From positions 1-64,000 of the forward strand of contig JAFXTU010000056.1 of assembly GCA_017535635.1 (NCBI GenBank): DNA of 64,000 bases, in the 5' to 3' direction. A program made the position numbers and the translations under genes. Shown in pieces: positions 8,752 to 17,312 of the stretch (positions are counted from its first letter, which is position 1; each line of letters starts with the position of its first letter). The DNA comes from Oscillospiraceae bacterium. Lineage in GTDB: Bacteria; Bacillota; Clostridia; Oscillospirales; Oscillospiraceae. The notes under the pieces were generated by a model that was given only the letters and a program-made list of their open reading frames with translations, did no database searches and was not told the DNA's origin.

Positions 8752-10197
8752 ATGGATCCCACACCCAAGCTCAGCGCAAAGGCCAAGCTCTCCTACGCCC
8801 TGGGGGCGGTGGGAAAGGACATGGTCTACATGCTCTCGGCAAGCTACGTCCTCTACTATTTCCAGGACCTGCTGGGGGTCAACGCCATCGCCATGGGCGT
8901 CATCCTCATGGCCGCCCGGGTCTTCGACGCCTTCAACGACCCCATCATGGGGGTGATCGTGGCCCGGACCAGGACCAGGTGGGGCAAATTCCGCCCCTGG
9001 CTCCTGATCGGCACCCTCACCAACGCCGTGGTGCTCTTCCTCATGTTTGCCGCCCCGCCCAAGCTGAACGCCGGGGGCCTGGTGGCCTACGCCGCGGTGT
9101 TCTACATCCTCTGGGGCGTCACCTATACCATGATGGACATCCCCTACTGGTCCATGATCCCCGCCTTCACCCAGGGAGGCAGGGAGCGGGAGGGCCTCAC
9201 CACCCTGGCACGCACCAGCGCGGGGGTGGGCAGCGCCATCGTCACCGTCTTCACCATGATGCTGGTCCCCCTGCTGGGCAGCGCCCTCGCCCCCCAGGAC
9301 GCCGGGGCCAGGATGATCGAGATCGTGGGCTTCAAGTGGTTCAGCCTCATCGTCGCCGTCCTCTTCGTGATCTTCACGGTCCTCACCTGCGTGAACGTGA
9401 AGGAGAAGTCCACCGCCGGGATGGAGACCGTCTCCGTGGGGCAGATGTTCAAGGCCCTGGTGCAGAACGACCAGGCCATGACCGTCACGATCACCATCGT
9501 CCTCATCAACGCCTCCATCTATATCACCTCCAACCTGGTCATCTACTTCTTCAAGTACGACTTCGGCACCACCGGCTGGAACGACGCCTACGTGCTCTTC
9601 AACATGTTCGGCGGGGCCATCCAGGTGCTGAGCATGATGATCCTCTATCCCCTGCTGCGGCGGAAGCTCAACAGCATCCAGATCTTCTACCTCTGCCTGG
9701 GCATGGCAGTGGCGGGCTACGCCGTACTGCTGATCCTGGCCTTCACCAGCATGACCGTCGTCTACCTTCTCTTCATCCCCGCCTTCTTTATCTTCGCCGC
9801 CAACGGGATGCTCAGCGTCCTCACCACCGTGTTCCTGGCCAACACCGTGGACTACGGAGAACTGAAAAACAAGCGGCGGGACGAGAGCGTCATCTTCTCC
9901 ATGCAGACCTTCGTGGTGAAGCTGGCCTCCGGCATAGCGGCCCTGGTGGCCTCCGTCTGCCTCAGCATCAATCACCTCCAATCCGGCACCGAGGTCAGCG
10001 AGGCGGACAAGCTGGTGGACTGGTCCCTGGGGGTGAGCCAGAGCGCCAAGGCGGGGCTGCGGTTCACCATGGCGGTGATCCCCATCCTCGGCCTCCTGGC
10101 AGCCTTCATCTGGTTCCGCAAGCGCTACCTGCTCACCGACGCCAAGGTCGCCGAGATCGCCGCCCAGGTCCGGGCGCGAAAGGAGGGCAAAGCATGA
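8752..10197 (+). CDS. GPH-family sugar:cation symporter (melibiose-permease type)
   Basis: A 481-residue, twelve-helix secondary transporter of the glycoside-pentoside-hexuronide family. The family signature region is FNDPIMGVIVARTRTRWGKF after helix 2, and ITVVYLL/NGMLSVLTTVFLANTVDYGE lies in the second half. It should import an alpha-galactoside such as melibiose or raffinose with Na+ or H+. The start is the ATG preceded by AGAGAGGAG; an open frame extends upstream to 8398 but crosses the promoter and is not used. The next gene, an alpha-galactosidase, overlaps its stop by four bases (ATGA), which fixes the likely substrate. Confidence 0.92.
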   Translation: MDPTPKLSAKAKLSYALGAVGKDMVYMLSASYVLYYFQDLLGVNAIAMGVILMAARVFDAFNDPIMGVIVARTRTRWGKFRPWLLIGTLTNAVVLFLMFAAPPKLNAGGLVAYAAVFYILWGVTYTMMDIPYWSMIPAFTQGGREREGLTTLARTSAGVGSAIVTVFTMMLVPLLGSALAPQDAGARMIEIVGFKWFSLIVAVLFVIFTVLTCVNVKEKSTAGMETVSVGQMFKALVQNDQAMTVTITIVLINASIYITSNLVIYFFKYDFGTTGWNDAYVLFNMFGGAIQVLSMMILYPLLRRKLNSIQIFYLCLGMAVAGYAVLLILAFTSMTVVYLLFIPAFFIFAANGMLSVLTTVFLANTVDYGELKNKRRDESVIFSMQTFVVKLASGIAALVASVCLSINHLQSGTEVSEADKLVDWSLGVSQSAKAGLRFTMAVIPILGLLAAFIWFRKRYLLTDAKVAEIAAQVRARKEGKA

Positions 10198-12446
10198 TCC
10201 GACGATTTGACGGGGCGCAGAGCGCCTTCCACCTGCAAACGGCGGGGACCAGCTACCTCTTCCGGGTCCTCCCCACGGGACATTTGGAACAGCTCTACTA
10301 CGGGAAGCGCATCGACCCGGAAAGCATGGAGGAGCTCAGTTCCCTCACGGAGAAGCGCAGCTTCGAGCCGGGAGGCGTCATCCGCTACGATACGTCAACC
10401 CCGCCCCTGGTTCTGGAGGACATCTGCCTGGAACTATCCTCCGGGGGGAAAGGGGACATCCGGGAGCCTTTTCTGGAGCTCGTCCACGCCGACGGGAGCC
10501 GTACTTCGGACTTTCTCTTTGAGAAGGCAGAGATCAGCGAAACGAAGTCCCCGTTTGAGACCCTTCCCGGCTCCTGCGCCGAGGACGGGCGGGCGGAGCG
10601 CCTGACGATCATCCTGCGGGACCGGGAATACGGACTCACTTTGGAACTGAGTTACTGCGTCTGGGCGGACTGTGACTGCATCACCCGCAGCGCCAGGCTG
10701 GTGAATGACAGCGGCGAGCGGGTGGAGGTGGAGCGGCTTCTCAGCCTGCAGCTGGATCTGCCCGATTCCGGCTACGGCGTCACCTGCTTCCACGGGGCCT
10801 GGGTCCGGGAGATGGACCGGGACACGGTGAGCCTCCCGGCGGGGAAATTCGCCATGGAGTCCCGGGCAGGCGCCTCCTCCAGCCGCATGAACCCCTTCTT
10901 CCTCCTCCACGACCCCCGGGCCACAGAGGACAACGGGACAGCCATGGGCTTCAACCTCATCTACAGCGGCAACCATTACGAGGCCGTGGAGGTGAATGCC
11001 TACGGAAAGACCCGCGTCGTCACCGGGATGAACCCCCAGGGCTTCCGCTGGCTCCTGGGGCCGGGGGAAAGCCTGGAGGCGCCGGAGGCGGTGATGTGCT
11101 GGTCTGACCGGGGCTTCGGCGGCGTGAGCCGGAATATGCACCGCTTCGTCCGGGAGCACATCGTCCGGGGGGAGTGGAAGCGCAGGCCCCGCCCCGTCCT
11201 CCTGAACAGCTGGGAGGCCAGCTACTTTGATTTCACCGAGGATACCCTTCTCTCCCTGGCCGGGGCCGGGAAGGAGCTGGGCGTCGAGCTCTTTGTCATG
11301 GACGACGGCTGGTTCGGGGAGCGCAGCGACGATACCCGCTCCCTGGGGGACTGGGACGTGAACCTGCGTAAGCTCCCCGGCGGTCTCAAGGGCCTCAGCG
11401 ACAAACTGAGGGAGCTGGGACTGGACTTCGGCCTCTGGGTGGAGCCGGAGATGGTGAACGTAAACAGCCGCCTGTACGAAGCCCACCCGGACTGGGCCAT
11501 GGCCATCCCCGGCAAGCCCCACGCCGAGGGTCGGAAGCAGCGGGTCCTGGACCTGGCGAATCCGGCAGTGCAGGACTTCCTGATCGGCAAAATGACGGAG
11601 GTCTTCTCCTCTGCCGACATCCGCTATGTGAAGTGGGACTTCAACCGCATCTTCTCCGACGTCTACTCCCCTTCCCTCCCGCCGGAGCGGCAGGGGGAGA
11701 CGGCCCACCGCTACATGCTGGGCTTCTACCGGGTCATGGAAACTCTGACGGCCCGCTTCCCCCACATCCTCTTTGAGGGCTGCGCCTCCGGGGGCAACCG
11801 CTTCGACCTGGGGATCCTCTGCTACTTCCCCCAGATCTGGGCCAGCGACAACACCGACGCCCTCAGCCGGGCCCGTATCCAAGAGGGCTACAGCTTCGGC
11901 TATCCGCCCTCCGTCATTTCCGCCCACGTCTCCGCCTCCCCCAACCACCAGACCCTGCGCATCACCCCGGAGGACACCCGCTTCCACGTGGCGGCCTTCG
12001 GCCTCCTGGGCTACGAGCTGGACCTGCGGGGCCTGAGCGAGGAGGAAAAAAGGGCCATGTCGGAGGAGATCAGGCTCTACAAGGCCTGGCGGGAGGTCTT
12101 CCAGTTCGGGGACTTCTGCCGGGGCCGGAGCGGGAACCTCCACGAGTGGACCTGCGTTACCCCGGACAAAAGCCGGGCCGCGGGGATGCTCCTTCAGGAG
12201 CTCACAAAGCCCAACACCCAGTTTGAACGCTATTTCGCCAAGGGCCTGGAGCCTGGGGCGCGCTACCGCTTTTACAGCGGCGATCCCGGCGGCCTCTATG
12301 AGCGGGAGGATACCGTCGCCTCCGGGGAGAGCCTCCTGTCCGCCGGAGTGAAGCTGGCCCCCGGCTTCGGGGGCACCGGGCGGGACGGGACCATCCGGCT
12401 CTTCCTGGATTTCTCCTCTCGGCTGTATCTGATGGAGAAGATATGA
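10194..12446 (+). CDS. Alpha-galactosidase, glycoside hydrolase family 36
   Basis: A 750-residue cytoplasmic enzyme (no signal peptide) that removes terminal alpha-1,6-galactose from melibiose, raffinose or stachyose. The N-terminal beta-supersandwich covers roughly residues 1-330. The catalytic barrel includes NSWEASYFD, MDDGWFG, nucleophile D482 in YVKWDFNR and acid/base D552 in WASDNTDA, plus the substrate loop EGCASGGNRFD. Length matches the ~730-residue GH36 norm. It is coupled to the symporter by an ATGA overlap, so the imported sugar is cut inside the cell. A terminator follows. Confidence 0.95.
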   Translation: MIRRFDGAQSAFHLQTAGTSYLFRVLPTGHLEQLYYGKRIDPESMEELSSLTEKRSFEPGGVIRYDTSTPPLVLEDICLELSSGGKGDIREPFLELVHADGSRTSDFLFEKAEISETKSPFETLPGSCAEDGRAERLTIILRDREYGLTLELSYCVWADCDCITRSARLVNDSGERVEVERLLSLQLDLPDSGYGVTCFHGAWVREMDRDTVSLPAGKFAMESRAGASSSRMNPFFLLHDPRATEDNGTAMGFNLIYSGNHYEAVEVNAYGKTRVVTGMNPQGFRWLLGPGESLEAPEAVMCWSDRGFGGVSRNMHRFVREHIVRGEWKRRPRPVLLNSWEASYFDFTEDTLLSLAGAGKELGVELFVMDDGWFGERSDDTRSLGDWDVNLRKLPGGLKGLSDKLRELGLDFGLWVEPEMVNVNSRLYEAHPDWAMAIPGKPHAEGRKQRVLDLANPAVQDFLIGKMTEVFSSADIRYVKWDFNRIFSDVYSPSLPPERQGETAHRYMLGFYRVMETLTARFPHILFEGCASGGNRFDLGILCYFPQIWASDNTDALSRARIQEGYSFGYPPSVISAHVSASPNHQTLRITPEDTRFHVAAFGLLGYELDLRGLSEEEKRAMSEEIRLYKAWREVFQFGDFCRGRSGNLHEWTCVTPDKSRAAGMLLQELTKPNTQFERYFAKGLEPGARYRFYSGDPGGLYEREDTVASGESLLSAGVKLAPGFGGTGRDGTIRLFLDFSSRLYLMEKI

Positions 12447-12466
12447 AAAACCACATTGAAGCGAAA

Positions 12467-12512
12467 GGGCCCGGAGCGCCCGGCTCATGCCGGAGGCTCC
12501 GGGTCCTGTTTT
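12467..12512 (+). terminator. Intrinsic terminator of the alpha-galactosidase operon
   Basis: gggcccggagc (12467-12477) pairs with gctccgggtcc (12496-12506), enclosing a second CCGGC/GCCGG stem, and is followed by TGTTTT. It abuts the 3' end of the convergent M56 gene and may serve both directions. Confidence 0.75.
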
Positions 12513-14788
12513 CATCGCCAGGGCATTCCCAGCTGCGCGTCGAAGCTCTCGCAGCCCTCCAGGGCCTCGTCCGGCGCTTCCACCAGGACCAGCCACCCCG
12601 CCATGTCCGAGGTATAGGTCTCGGGGTCGTTCGTCTGCTCCACGTACATGCAGAAGGAGTCCCCGTCACAGGCAACGTCGTACAGGCCATAGCGGAAGGA
12701 GCCGCTGCCGGAGGCCACGTAGGCCAGCACCAGGGAGTGGTCCGCGAAGAAGGCTTCGTCATATTCCACCACGGCCTCCAGGAAGGAGGGTGCCTCGTCG
12801 TGCCCCCGGTCCAGGGTCAGGACCTCCCGAAAGTCTGCCTTGAAGGCATCCAGCTCCGCCAGGGTGTCCAGCCGGAAGACCGGAATGTGGTGCACGGAGC
12901 TGATCGCCATGGTGCCGCCGTTCAGGCAGCCGGTATAAACCGCAGAAAGGTCGTTTTCGGCAGGGTATCCCGCCCAGGCCACCCGGGCCCGGAAGACGGG
13001 CTTACCAAACAGCAGCTCCCGCAGCAGCGCCGGATCCATGTCCTCTGCCGGGGGGATATAGCTGGAATAGGGCTTCTGGATGGGCTGGATGAAGATGTTC
13101 TCCTCCGGGATGTCGTAGGAGGAGAGGATAAGGCGCATCTCCTCCGTGGCAGCCCCCCGCAGGTTCCACAGCTCTTCGCCGGTTTTCTCCCGGTTGGTCC
13201 CCTCCATTACGCCCCAGGAATAACTGCCATCCGCCATCTGCCAGACGTAGACCTCCAGGCCCTTGAAGGCGGAAAGGCCGAAATATTCCGGGTATTTCTC
13301 CCGCAGGGCGTCCATGTCCTCCGCGGTTGGGGCGGTGAAGCCGGTTTCCCCGGACCCGGCCTCCTCCGGCGGCGCGATCTCCGGGCCGGGAACCGCGGTC
13401 CCATCCTCCGCCAGGGCGAACACGTAGCGGATGCCGGTATCATCGGAGTGTGGATCGTTCTTTTCCGAGTAGTCCCAGTAGCCGTAAGTGAGATAGACCT
13501 CCCCGCTCTTTTGCAGCAAAAGATAATAGAAGATGTCCGGCGAATCCGCGTCCACCAGGACCCAGGCGCTTTGGTTATTGCGGCGCAGGCCGGCAGCGCC
13601 GCCGCTGTTATCCAGGAAATAACGGTCGAAAATCTCCTTTGTCAGCTCGGTTTCCCCAAAGGTCCCCGCCCTCCGCCAGCTCTGGGTGCTCCTGTCCTGC
13701 TCCAGCAAGTCGTATTCAGCAGTGACGCAGTAGCGGGGTACGTTTTCCATGGTATAGGCGAAGCCTTGGAGTTGGAAGCGCGGAGCGCCGGAAACACAGA
13801 CGATTTCCTCCACCCGATAAAACCTTCCGGAAGGCTCTATGATCGGGGCGGGCTCCTTCGGATCCGTCAGGAAGCACACGGCCACGACGGCGCAGAGGAC
13901 CAGGGCCGCGATCACGACCCAGAAGGCCGGTTTCCGGTAATTCAATATCCCCTTCACCCGCTGCTTCAGCCCCGTCTCCCCGAAGGCCAGGGGGCAGGCG
14001 GCGACGCTTCTTCTGGGGAAGCTGCAATCCAGCAGGGCCTGGGAGTAGACCGCCGCCCCTTCCCGGTCCAGGTCCCGGATCACCCTTTCGTCGCAGGCCG
14101 CCTCGATATCCCGGCAAAGGAGGACATAGCCCAGCCAGCACAGGGGCTGGAACCAGTAGACCGCCAGCAGGAGAAAGCCCAGGGGCTTCCACCAGTGGTC
14201 CCGCCGCCGGAGGTGGGCCCGCTCGTGGGCGAGCACACAGTCCAGGGTCTTCCCTGTCATACCGGAGGGCACATAGATCTTCGGCTTTATTACGCCCAGG
14301 ATGAAGGGGGACTCCACCTCGTCGCAGGCCAGGACGCCCGCTTCCAGCGGGACGGCGGCGGAGACCGACCTTCTCAGCTTCCCGTAGCTGAGAAGGGCAT
14401 AGCCCAGCATGGCGGCCGCGCCCAGGAGCCAGACCAGGGCCAGGACCGGGACGACGATTTGCAGAGGGTTGGCGCTGTCCCCCACCCTCGGCGTAAAAGC
14501 CTCCGCCACCACCGGGTTCACTGCGGAGTTGAGCGCGGTTATTCCGGAGTGGATGGCGGGAGACTTCGCCGCGGCAATGTCCAGGGGCACCGTCTCCCCG
14601 CTGGGGAGGAGGCTCAGGGCGCTTTCCGGGGAGAGGGGGCAGAGAAGCCGCACCGCCGCCAGGGCCCAGAGCAGGCAGGCGATCCACTTCGGCGCTTTTT
14701 TCAGGAGGAAGCGGACCAGGACCGCCGCCAGGATCAGCCAGCCGGCGGAGATGCCCATGTTCAGGATCTTGAGAAAAACGGCGCTCAC
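12512..14788 (-). CDS. BlaR1/MecR1-type M56 membrane metalloprotease sensor
   Basis: A 758-residue membrane protein. Several N-terminal helices surround a cytoplasmic zinc protease with H188-E-R-A-H192 and a downstream EAACDE glutamate motif. A further helix near residues 292-308 is followed by a ~440-residue extracellular region with no penicillin-binding motif that I can recognise, so it probably does not sense beta-lactams. In this family, ligand binding outside activates the protease, which removes the BlaI repressor. The start is GTG, overlapping the repressor stop (GTGA), with GGAGGGGG upstream. Together with the blaI gene it forms sensor-repressor pair 1. Confidence 0.85.
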   Translation of the reverse strand: MSAVFLKILNMGISAGWLILAAVLVRFLLKKAPKWIACLLWALAAVRLLCPLSPESALSLLPSGETVPLDIAAAKSPAIHSGITALNSAVNPVVAEAFTPRVGDSANPLQIVVPVLALVWLLGAAAMLGYALLSYGKLRRSVSAAVPLEAGVLACDEVESPFILGVIKPKIYVPSGMTGKTLDCVLAHERAHLRRRDHWWKPLGFLLLAVYWFQPLCWLGYVLLCRDIEAACDERVIRDLDREGAAVYSQALLDCSFPRRSVAACPLAFGETGLKQRVKGILNYRKPAFWVVIAALVLCAVVAVCFLTDPKEPAPIIEPSGRFYRVEEIVCVSGAPRFQLQGFAYTMENVPRYCVTAEYDLLEQDRSTQSWRRAGTFGETELTKEIFDRYFLDNSGGAAGLRRNNQSAWVLVDADSPDIFYYLLLQKSGEVYLTYGYWDYSEKNDPHSDDTGIRYVFALAEDGTAVPGPEIAPPEEAGSGETGFTAPTAEDMDALREKYPEYFGLSAFKGLEVYVWQMADGSYSWGVMEGTNREKTGEELWNLRGAATEEMRLILSSYDIPEENIFIQPIQKPYSSYIPPAEDMDPALLRELLFGKPVFRARVAWAGYPAENDLSAVYTGCLNGGTMAISSVHHIPVFRLDTLAELDAFKADFREVLTLDRGHDEAPSFLEAVVEYDEAFFADHSLVLAYVASGSGSFRYGLYDVACDGDSFCMYVEQTNDPETYTSDMAGWLVLVEAPDEALEGCESFDAQLGMPWR

Positions 14789-15156
14789 GGTCTTTCCCCC
14801 TCCCTGAAGGCGTCGATCATTTTCTGGATCTCCTCGGCCTCTCCGGCCGTCAGGGTCTTCCGGGAAATGAAGGCCGCGACGAAGGCGGGAAGGGAGCCCT
14901 GATAGGATTCCCGGACGATCTGTTCGCTCTTGGAGGAATAGAATTCCTCCCGGGAAACGCGGGAAGAAACCACGCCTCCCTCGTTTTTCAGCAGGCCCTT
15001 CTCGCAGAGCTTGCGGAGCACGGTGTAGGTGGTGGGCTTCTTCCAGTTCAGTTCTTTTTCGCAGAGTTTCACCAGCTCCCCGGAGCCGATGGGCTCATAG
15101 GCCCAAATAAGGTCCGCAAACCGCTCCTGCACCGCGCCCAGCTCGATCTCACTCAC
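14785..15156 (-). CDS. BlaI/MecI-family transcriptional repressor
   Basis: A 123-residue winged-helix repressor. The DNA-binding helix region is KKPTTYTVLRKLCEKGLLKNEGG, followed by a helical dimerisation and cleavage region. It should repress its own operon until the adjacent M56 protease inactivates it. Start codon is GTG with AGGGAGG nine bases upstream. A near-perfect inverted repeat covering its promoter is the likely operator. The gene overlaps the sensor gene by four bases. Confidence 0.9.
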   Translation of the reverse strand: MSEIELGAVQERFADLIWAYEPIGSGELVKLCEKELNWKKPTTYTVLRKLCEKGLLKNEGGVVSSRVSREEFYSSKSEQIVRESYQGSLPAFVAAFISRKTLTAGEAEEIQKMIDAFREGERP

Positions 15157-15175
15157 GGATCAGCGCCTCCCTTTC

Positions 15176-15230
15176 GGTTTATTCGGATAAACTTCAATGA
15201 TAGTTTATCTGAATAAACCGATTCTGTCAA
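15176..15230 (-). promoter_or_regulatory. blaI-blaR1 promoter with large operator dyad
   Basis: The minus-strand promoter is TTGACA (15230-15225), 17-base spacer, TAAACT (15207-15202). A dyad ggtttattcggataaac (15176-15192) and gtttatctgaataaacc (15203-15219), one mismatch in 17 positions and a 10-base centre, covers the -10 and the start site. This placement suits repression by BlaI. Confidence 0.8.
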
Positions 15231-15283
15231 GGGGTTCTGATGAAAAAACACTCTGCCATATCCAGGAATCTCGGCCAGGATCG

Positions 15284-15312
15284 TTGACATTACGGACACG
15301 ATCGTGTACCAT
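15284..15312 (+). promoter_or_regulatory. Toxin-antitoxin promoter with internal palindrome
   Basis: TTGACA (15284-15289), 17 bases, then TACCAT (15307-15312). A perfect 12-bp palindrome, acacgatcgtgt (15296-15307), fills the space between the two boxes, a good place for autorepression by the Phd/YefM-type antitoxin. Confidence 0.7.
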
Positions 15313-15331
15313 ATATTCAGGAGGTGGTATT

Positions 15332-15607
15332 ATGAATTTCTACTCCATCCGGGACCTGCGCACGGACTCCAAAAGTATGTGGCAGGACCTGAGCAGCGGA
15401 GACGAGGTCGTTCTTACCAACAACGGAAAGCCCTCCGCCCTGATCATCGGCATTCCCGAGGGCAGCTTTGACGAGGTGGTTCAGGCCGTCCGGCAAGCCA
15501 AGGCCATGATCGCCCTGAACAACATGCGACGGCGAGCGGCCATGGCCGGTTTTCACACCGAGGAAGAAATCGAAGCCCTGATCGACGAGGCCAGAGGCGC
15601 AACATGA
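15332..15607 (+). CDS. Phd/YefM-family antitoxin
   Basis: A 91-residue antitoxin. The N-terminus MNFYSIRDLRTDSKSMW and the strand VVLTNNGKPSALIIGIP are typical of the prevent-host-death/YefM fold, which binds the operator and, through its C-terminal helix, the toxin. The chosen ATG has a strong AGGAGG site; the longer upstream frame runs through the promoter. It overlaps the PIN toxin by four bases (ATGA), so the pair is translationally coupled. Confidence 0.85.
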   Translation: MNFYSIRDLRTDSKSMWQDLSSGDEVVLTNNGKPSALIIGIPEGSFDEVVQAVRQAKAMIALNNMRRRAAMAGFHTEEEIEALIDEARGAT

Positions 15608-15996
15608 ACATCGTGCTGGACACCAATGTCCTGGTTTCCGCCGTCTGGTCTCCCGGCAGAAACGCGTACAATATTCTGAGTGCCGCTTTTGCCCGGCGGT
15701 TCACTCTCTGCTATGACCACCGCATCCTGGAGGAATACGAGCGGGTCCTCCGTTATCCGAAGCTGGGATTCACGGCGCAGGAAGTGAACGCCGTTCTGGA
15801 CCCGCTCCTGAAAAACGGTCTCTCCGTGGTGGCGGACCCCATTCCGGAGGTCCCCTTTGAAAGGGACGAGACGGACCGGAAGTTTTATGAGGTCGCAAAG
15901 TTTTGCTGCGCGGTCCTGATCTCCGGCAACCTGGCGCATTATCCTCCCGACCCGGAGATCCTTTCCCCGGCGGACTTCTGCCGCCGTTATCTGTGA
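15604..15996 (+). CDS. PIN-domain toxin (ribonuclease)
   Basis: A 130-residue PIN-domain protein of the TIGR00305-like toxin group. The first acidic residue is in MNIVLDTNVLVSAVW (Asp6), followed by ILEEYERVL and a C-terminal SGNLAHYP segment. In this group the last conserved Asp usually sits in a SGDxH motif; here it reads SGNLAH, so one acidic metal ligand is replaced by Asn and activity may be reduced. It is coupled to the preceding antitoxin and followed by a strong terminator. Confidence 0.85.
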   Translation: MNIVLDTNVLVSAVWSPGRNAYNILSAAFARRFTLCYDHRILEEYERVLRYPKLGFTAQEVNAVLDPLLKNGLSVVADPIPEVPFERDETDRKFYEVAKFCCAVLISGNLAHYPPDPEILSPADFCRRYL

Positions 15997-15998
15997 AG

Positions 15999-16055
15999 GA
16001 ACCGCCCCTGCCCAGCTTCATCCGCTGAACAGGGGCGGTTCTGATTTGTTTTTTC
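15999..16055 (+). terminator. Terminator of the Phd/PIN operon
   Basis: gaaccgcccctg (15999-16010) pairs perfectly with caggggcggttc (16030-16041), followed by tgatttgtttttt. A 12-bp perfect stem with a T-rich tail. Confidence 0.85.
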
Positions 16056-16064
16056 AGTGATTGC

Positions 16065-16418
16065 TTACTTCCCCAGGGCCTCTTCCCATTCCTTTTCCCG
16101 GAAGCCCACCAGGGCGAAGCTCTCCCCCACCAGGATCGGGCGCTTCACCAGCATCCCGTCGGAGGCCAGGAGGGAAAGCTGTTCCTCCTCGCTCATTTCC
16201 GGCAGCCGGTCCTTCAGGCCCAGTCCCTTGTACTTCATGCCGCTGGTGTTGAAGAGGCGCCGCAGGCCCAGGCCGCTGCGGCCCTGCCAGGCGCGCAGCT
16301 CCTCAGCCGTGGGGTTTTCGTCCTTGATGTGGCGTTCCTCGTAGGGGACGCCTTTTTCCTCCAGCCACTTCCGGGCCTTCTGGCAGGTAGTGCATTTCGG
16401 ATAGCAGACAAAGAGCAT
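16065..16418 (-). CDS. ArsC/Spx/YffB-family thioredoxin-fold protein
   Basis: A 117-residue thioredoxin-fold protein with YPKCTTCQKARKWLEE at the N-terminus (Cys9 and Cys12 as a CxxC pair), the RxLFNTSG segment and a final KRPILVGESFALVGFR. These features define the arsenate-reductase-like family that also includes Spx. With CxxC it could be a redox-sensing Spx-like regulator or a thiol reductase; arsenate activity cannot be assumed and no ars genes are near. It starts with AAGGAGAAGG upstream and is 12 bases after hflC, so it is the last gene of the GH25-hflK-hflC operon. Confidence 0.85.
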   Translation of the reverse strand: MLFVCYPKCTTCQKARKWLEEKGVPYEERHIKDENPTAEELRAWQGRSGLGLRRLFNTSGMKYKGLGLKDRLPEMSEEEQLSLLASDGMLVKRPILVGESFALVGFREKEWEEALGK

Positions 16419-16430
16419 GGGTCCTTCTCC

Positions 16431-17312
16431 TTAATAGAAAAGCTGGGCGATGGGGCTGGAGGCGTCCAGGATGAGAGTCTTCTGCTCCCCGGTCATGGAG
16501 GCCTTCAGGGCGTCCAGGGCGATCATGAAGGTGTAGAAATCCGCCTCGTCCCCGGTGTCGTAGACCTCGCTGAGGATGCGCATATACTCCGCGTCCCCCT
16601 CGGCCTTGAGGATCTCCGCCTGGGCCTTGGCCTCAGCCACGGTGATCTCCACCTGCTTATCCGCCTCGTTGCGGATCTCCTTGGCCTGCCGCTGGCCCTC
16701 GGCCAGGTAGCTGGCGGCGATGTTGTTCCGCTCGGAGATCATGCGGGTGTAGACGGCGCTCTTGTTGTCGTCGGGCAGGTCCAGCTTCTTGGTCTCCACG
16801 GCCTGGAGGGCGATGCCGTAGCGCTCGAAGGCGTCTCCGATGTTATGCATGATGGCCTCCACCACCGCGCCGCTGCGCCCGGAGATGATCTGGTCCCGGG
16901 TGAGGGAGCTCATGACCGTTTTCAGGGCGTTGTAGACGTTGGCATTGATCCTGCTCTCGGCGTTTTCGATGCTGCCGGAGAGGGTCTCGATGAAGAGCCG
17001 GGGATCGTCGATGGACCAGATGGCGAAGCAGTCTGCGATGAGGCTGGTCTTGTCGGCGGTGAGCAGGTCGCTCACCGGCAGGTCGTAGAGCAGCACCGTG
17101 TTGGGCAGGGTGGTGACGGTCTGGACAAAGGGGACCTTCAGGTAGAGCCCGGGCTGGTCCTTTACGTTCTTCACCGCGCCGAACTGCAGAATGACGCCGT
17201 ACTCGTTCTGCCGCACCACGAAGGTGCCCGTGGAAATGAGGACCGCCAGGACGACGATCACCACCGCCAGGACGACGTAGCGCCCGGCGCCCGTCTTTTT
17301 CGTCTTAGCCAT
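16431..17312 (-). CDS. hflC: HflC, SPFH-domain membrane protease modulator
   Basis: A 293-residue band-7/SPFH protein. One N-terminal membrane helix (about 11-32) is followed by VVRQNEYGVILQFG, the SPFH domain, and a C-terminal coiled coil rich in EAKAQAEILKAEGDAEYMRI. In well-studied bacteria HflC pairs with HflK to form a cage around the FtsH protease. The gene overlaps hflK by eight bases, as expected for a one-to-one complex. Confidence 0.93.
   Translation of the reverse strand: MAKTKKTGAGRYVVLAVVIVVLAVLISTGTFVVRQNEYGVILQFGAVKNVKDQPGLYLKVPFVQTVTTLPNTVLLYDLPVSDLLTADKTSLIADCFAIWSIDDPRLFIETLSGSIENAESRINANVYNALKTVMSSLTRDQIISGRSGAVVEAIMHNIGDAFERYGIALQAVETKKLDLPDDNKSAVYTRMISERNNIAASYLAEGQRQAKEIRNEADKQVEITVAEAKAQAEILKAEGDAEYMRILSEVYDTGDEADFYTFMIALDALKASMTGEQKTLILDASSPIAQLFY

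Noticed and set aside
8979-10193. In-frame upstream extension of the alpha-galactosidase
   Set aside because: Arg/His/Pro-rich nonsense inside the symporter gene; the real start is the ATG at 10194 overlapping the symporter stop.
12512-14788. Beta-lactam resistance locus
   Set aside because: Although BlaI/BlaR1-like, no beta-lactamase or penicillin-binding sensor motif is present at either pair, so drug resistance cannot be claimed.
12443-14902. 819-residue plus-strand frame across the M56 sensor gene
   Set aside because: Shadow of the minus-strand gene, whose protease motif and coupling to blaI are convincing.
16065-16418. Arsenic resistance gene
   Set aside because: The ArsC-like fold with CxxC also covers Spx regulators, and no arsR, arsB or acr3 gene is nearby.
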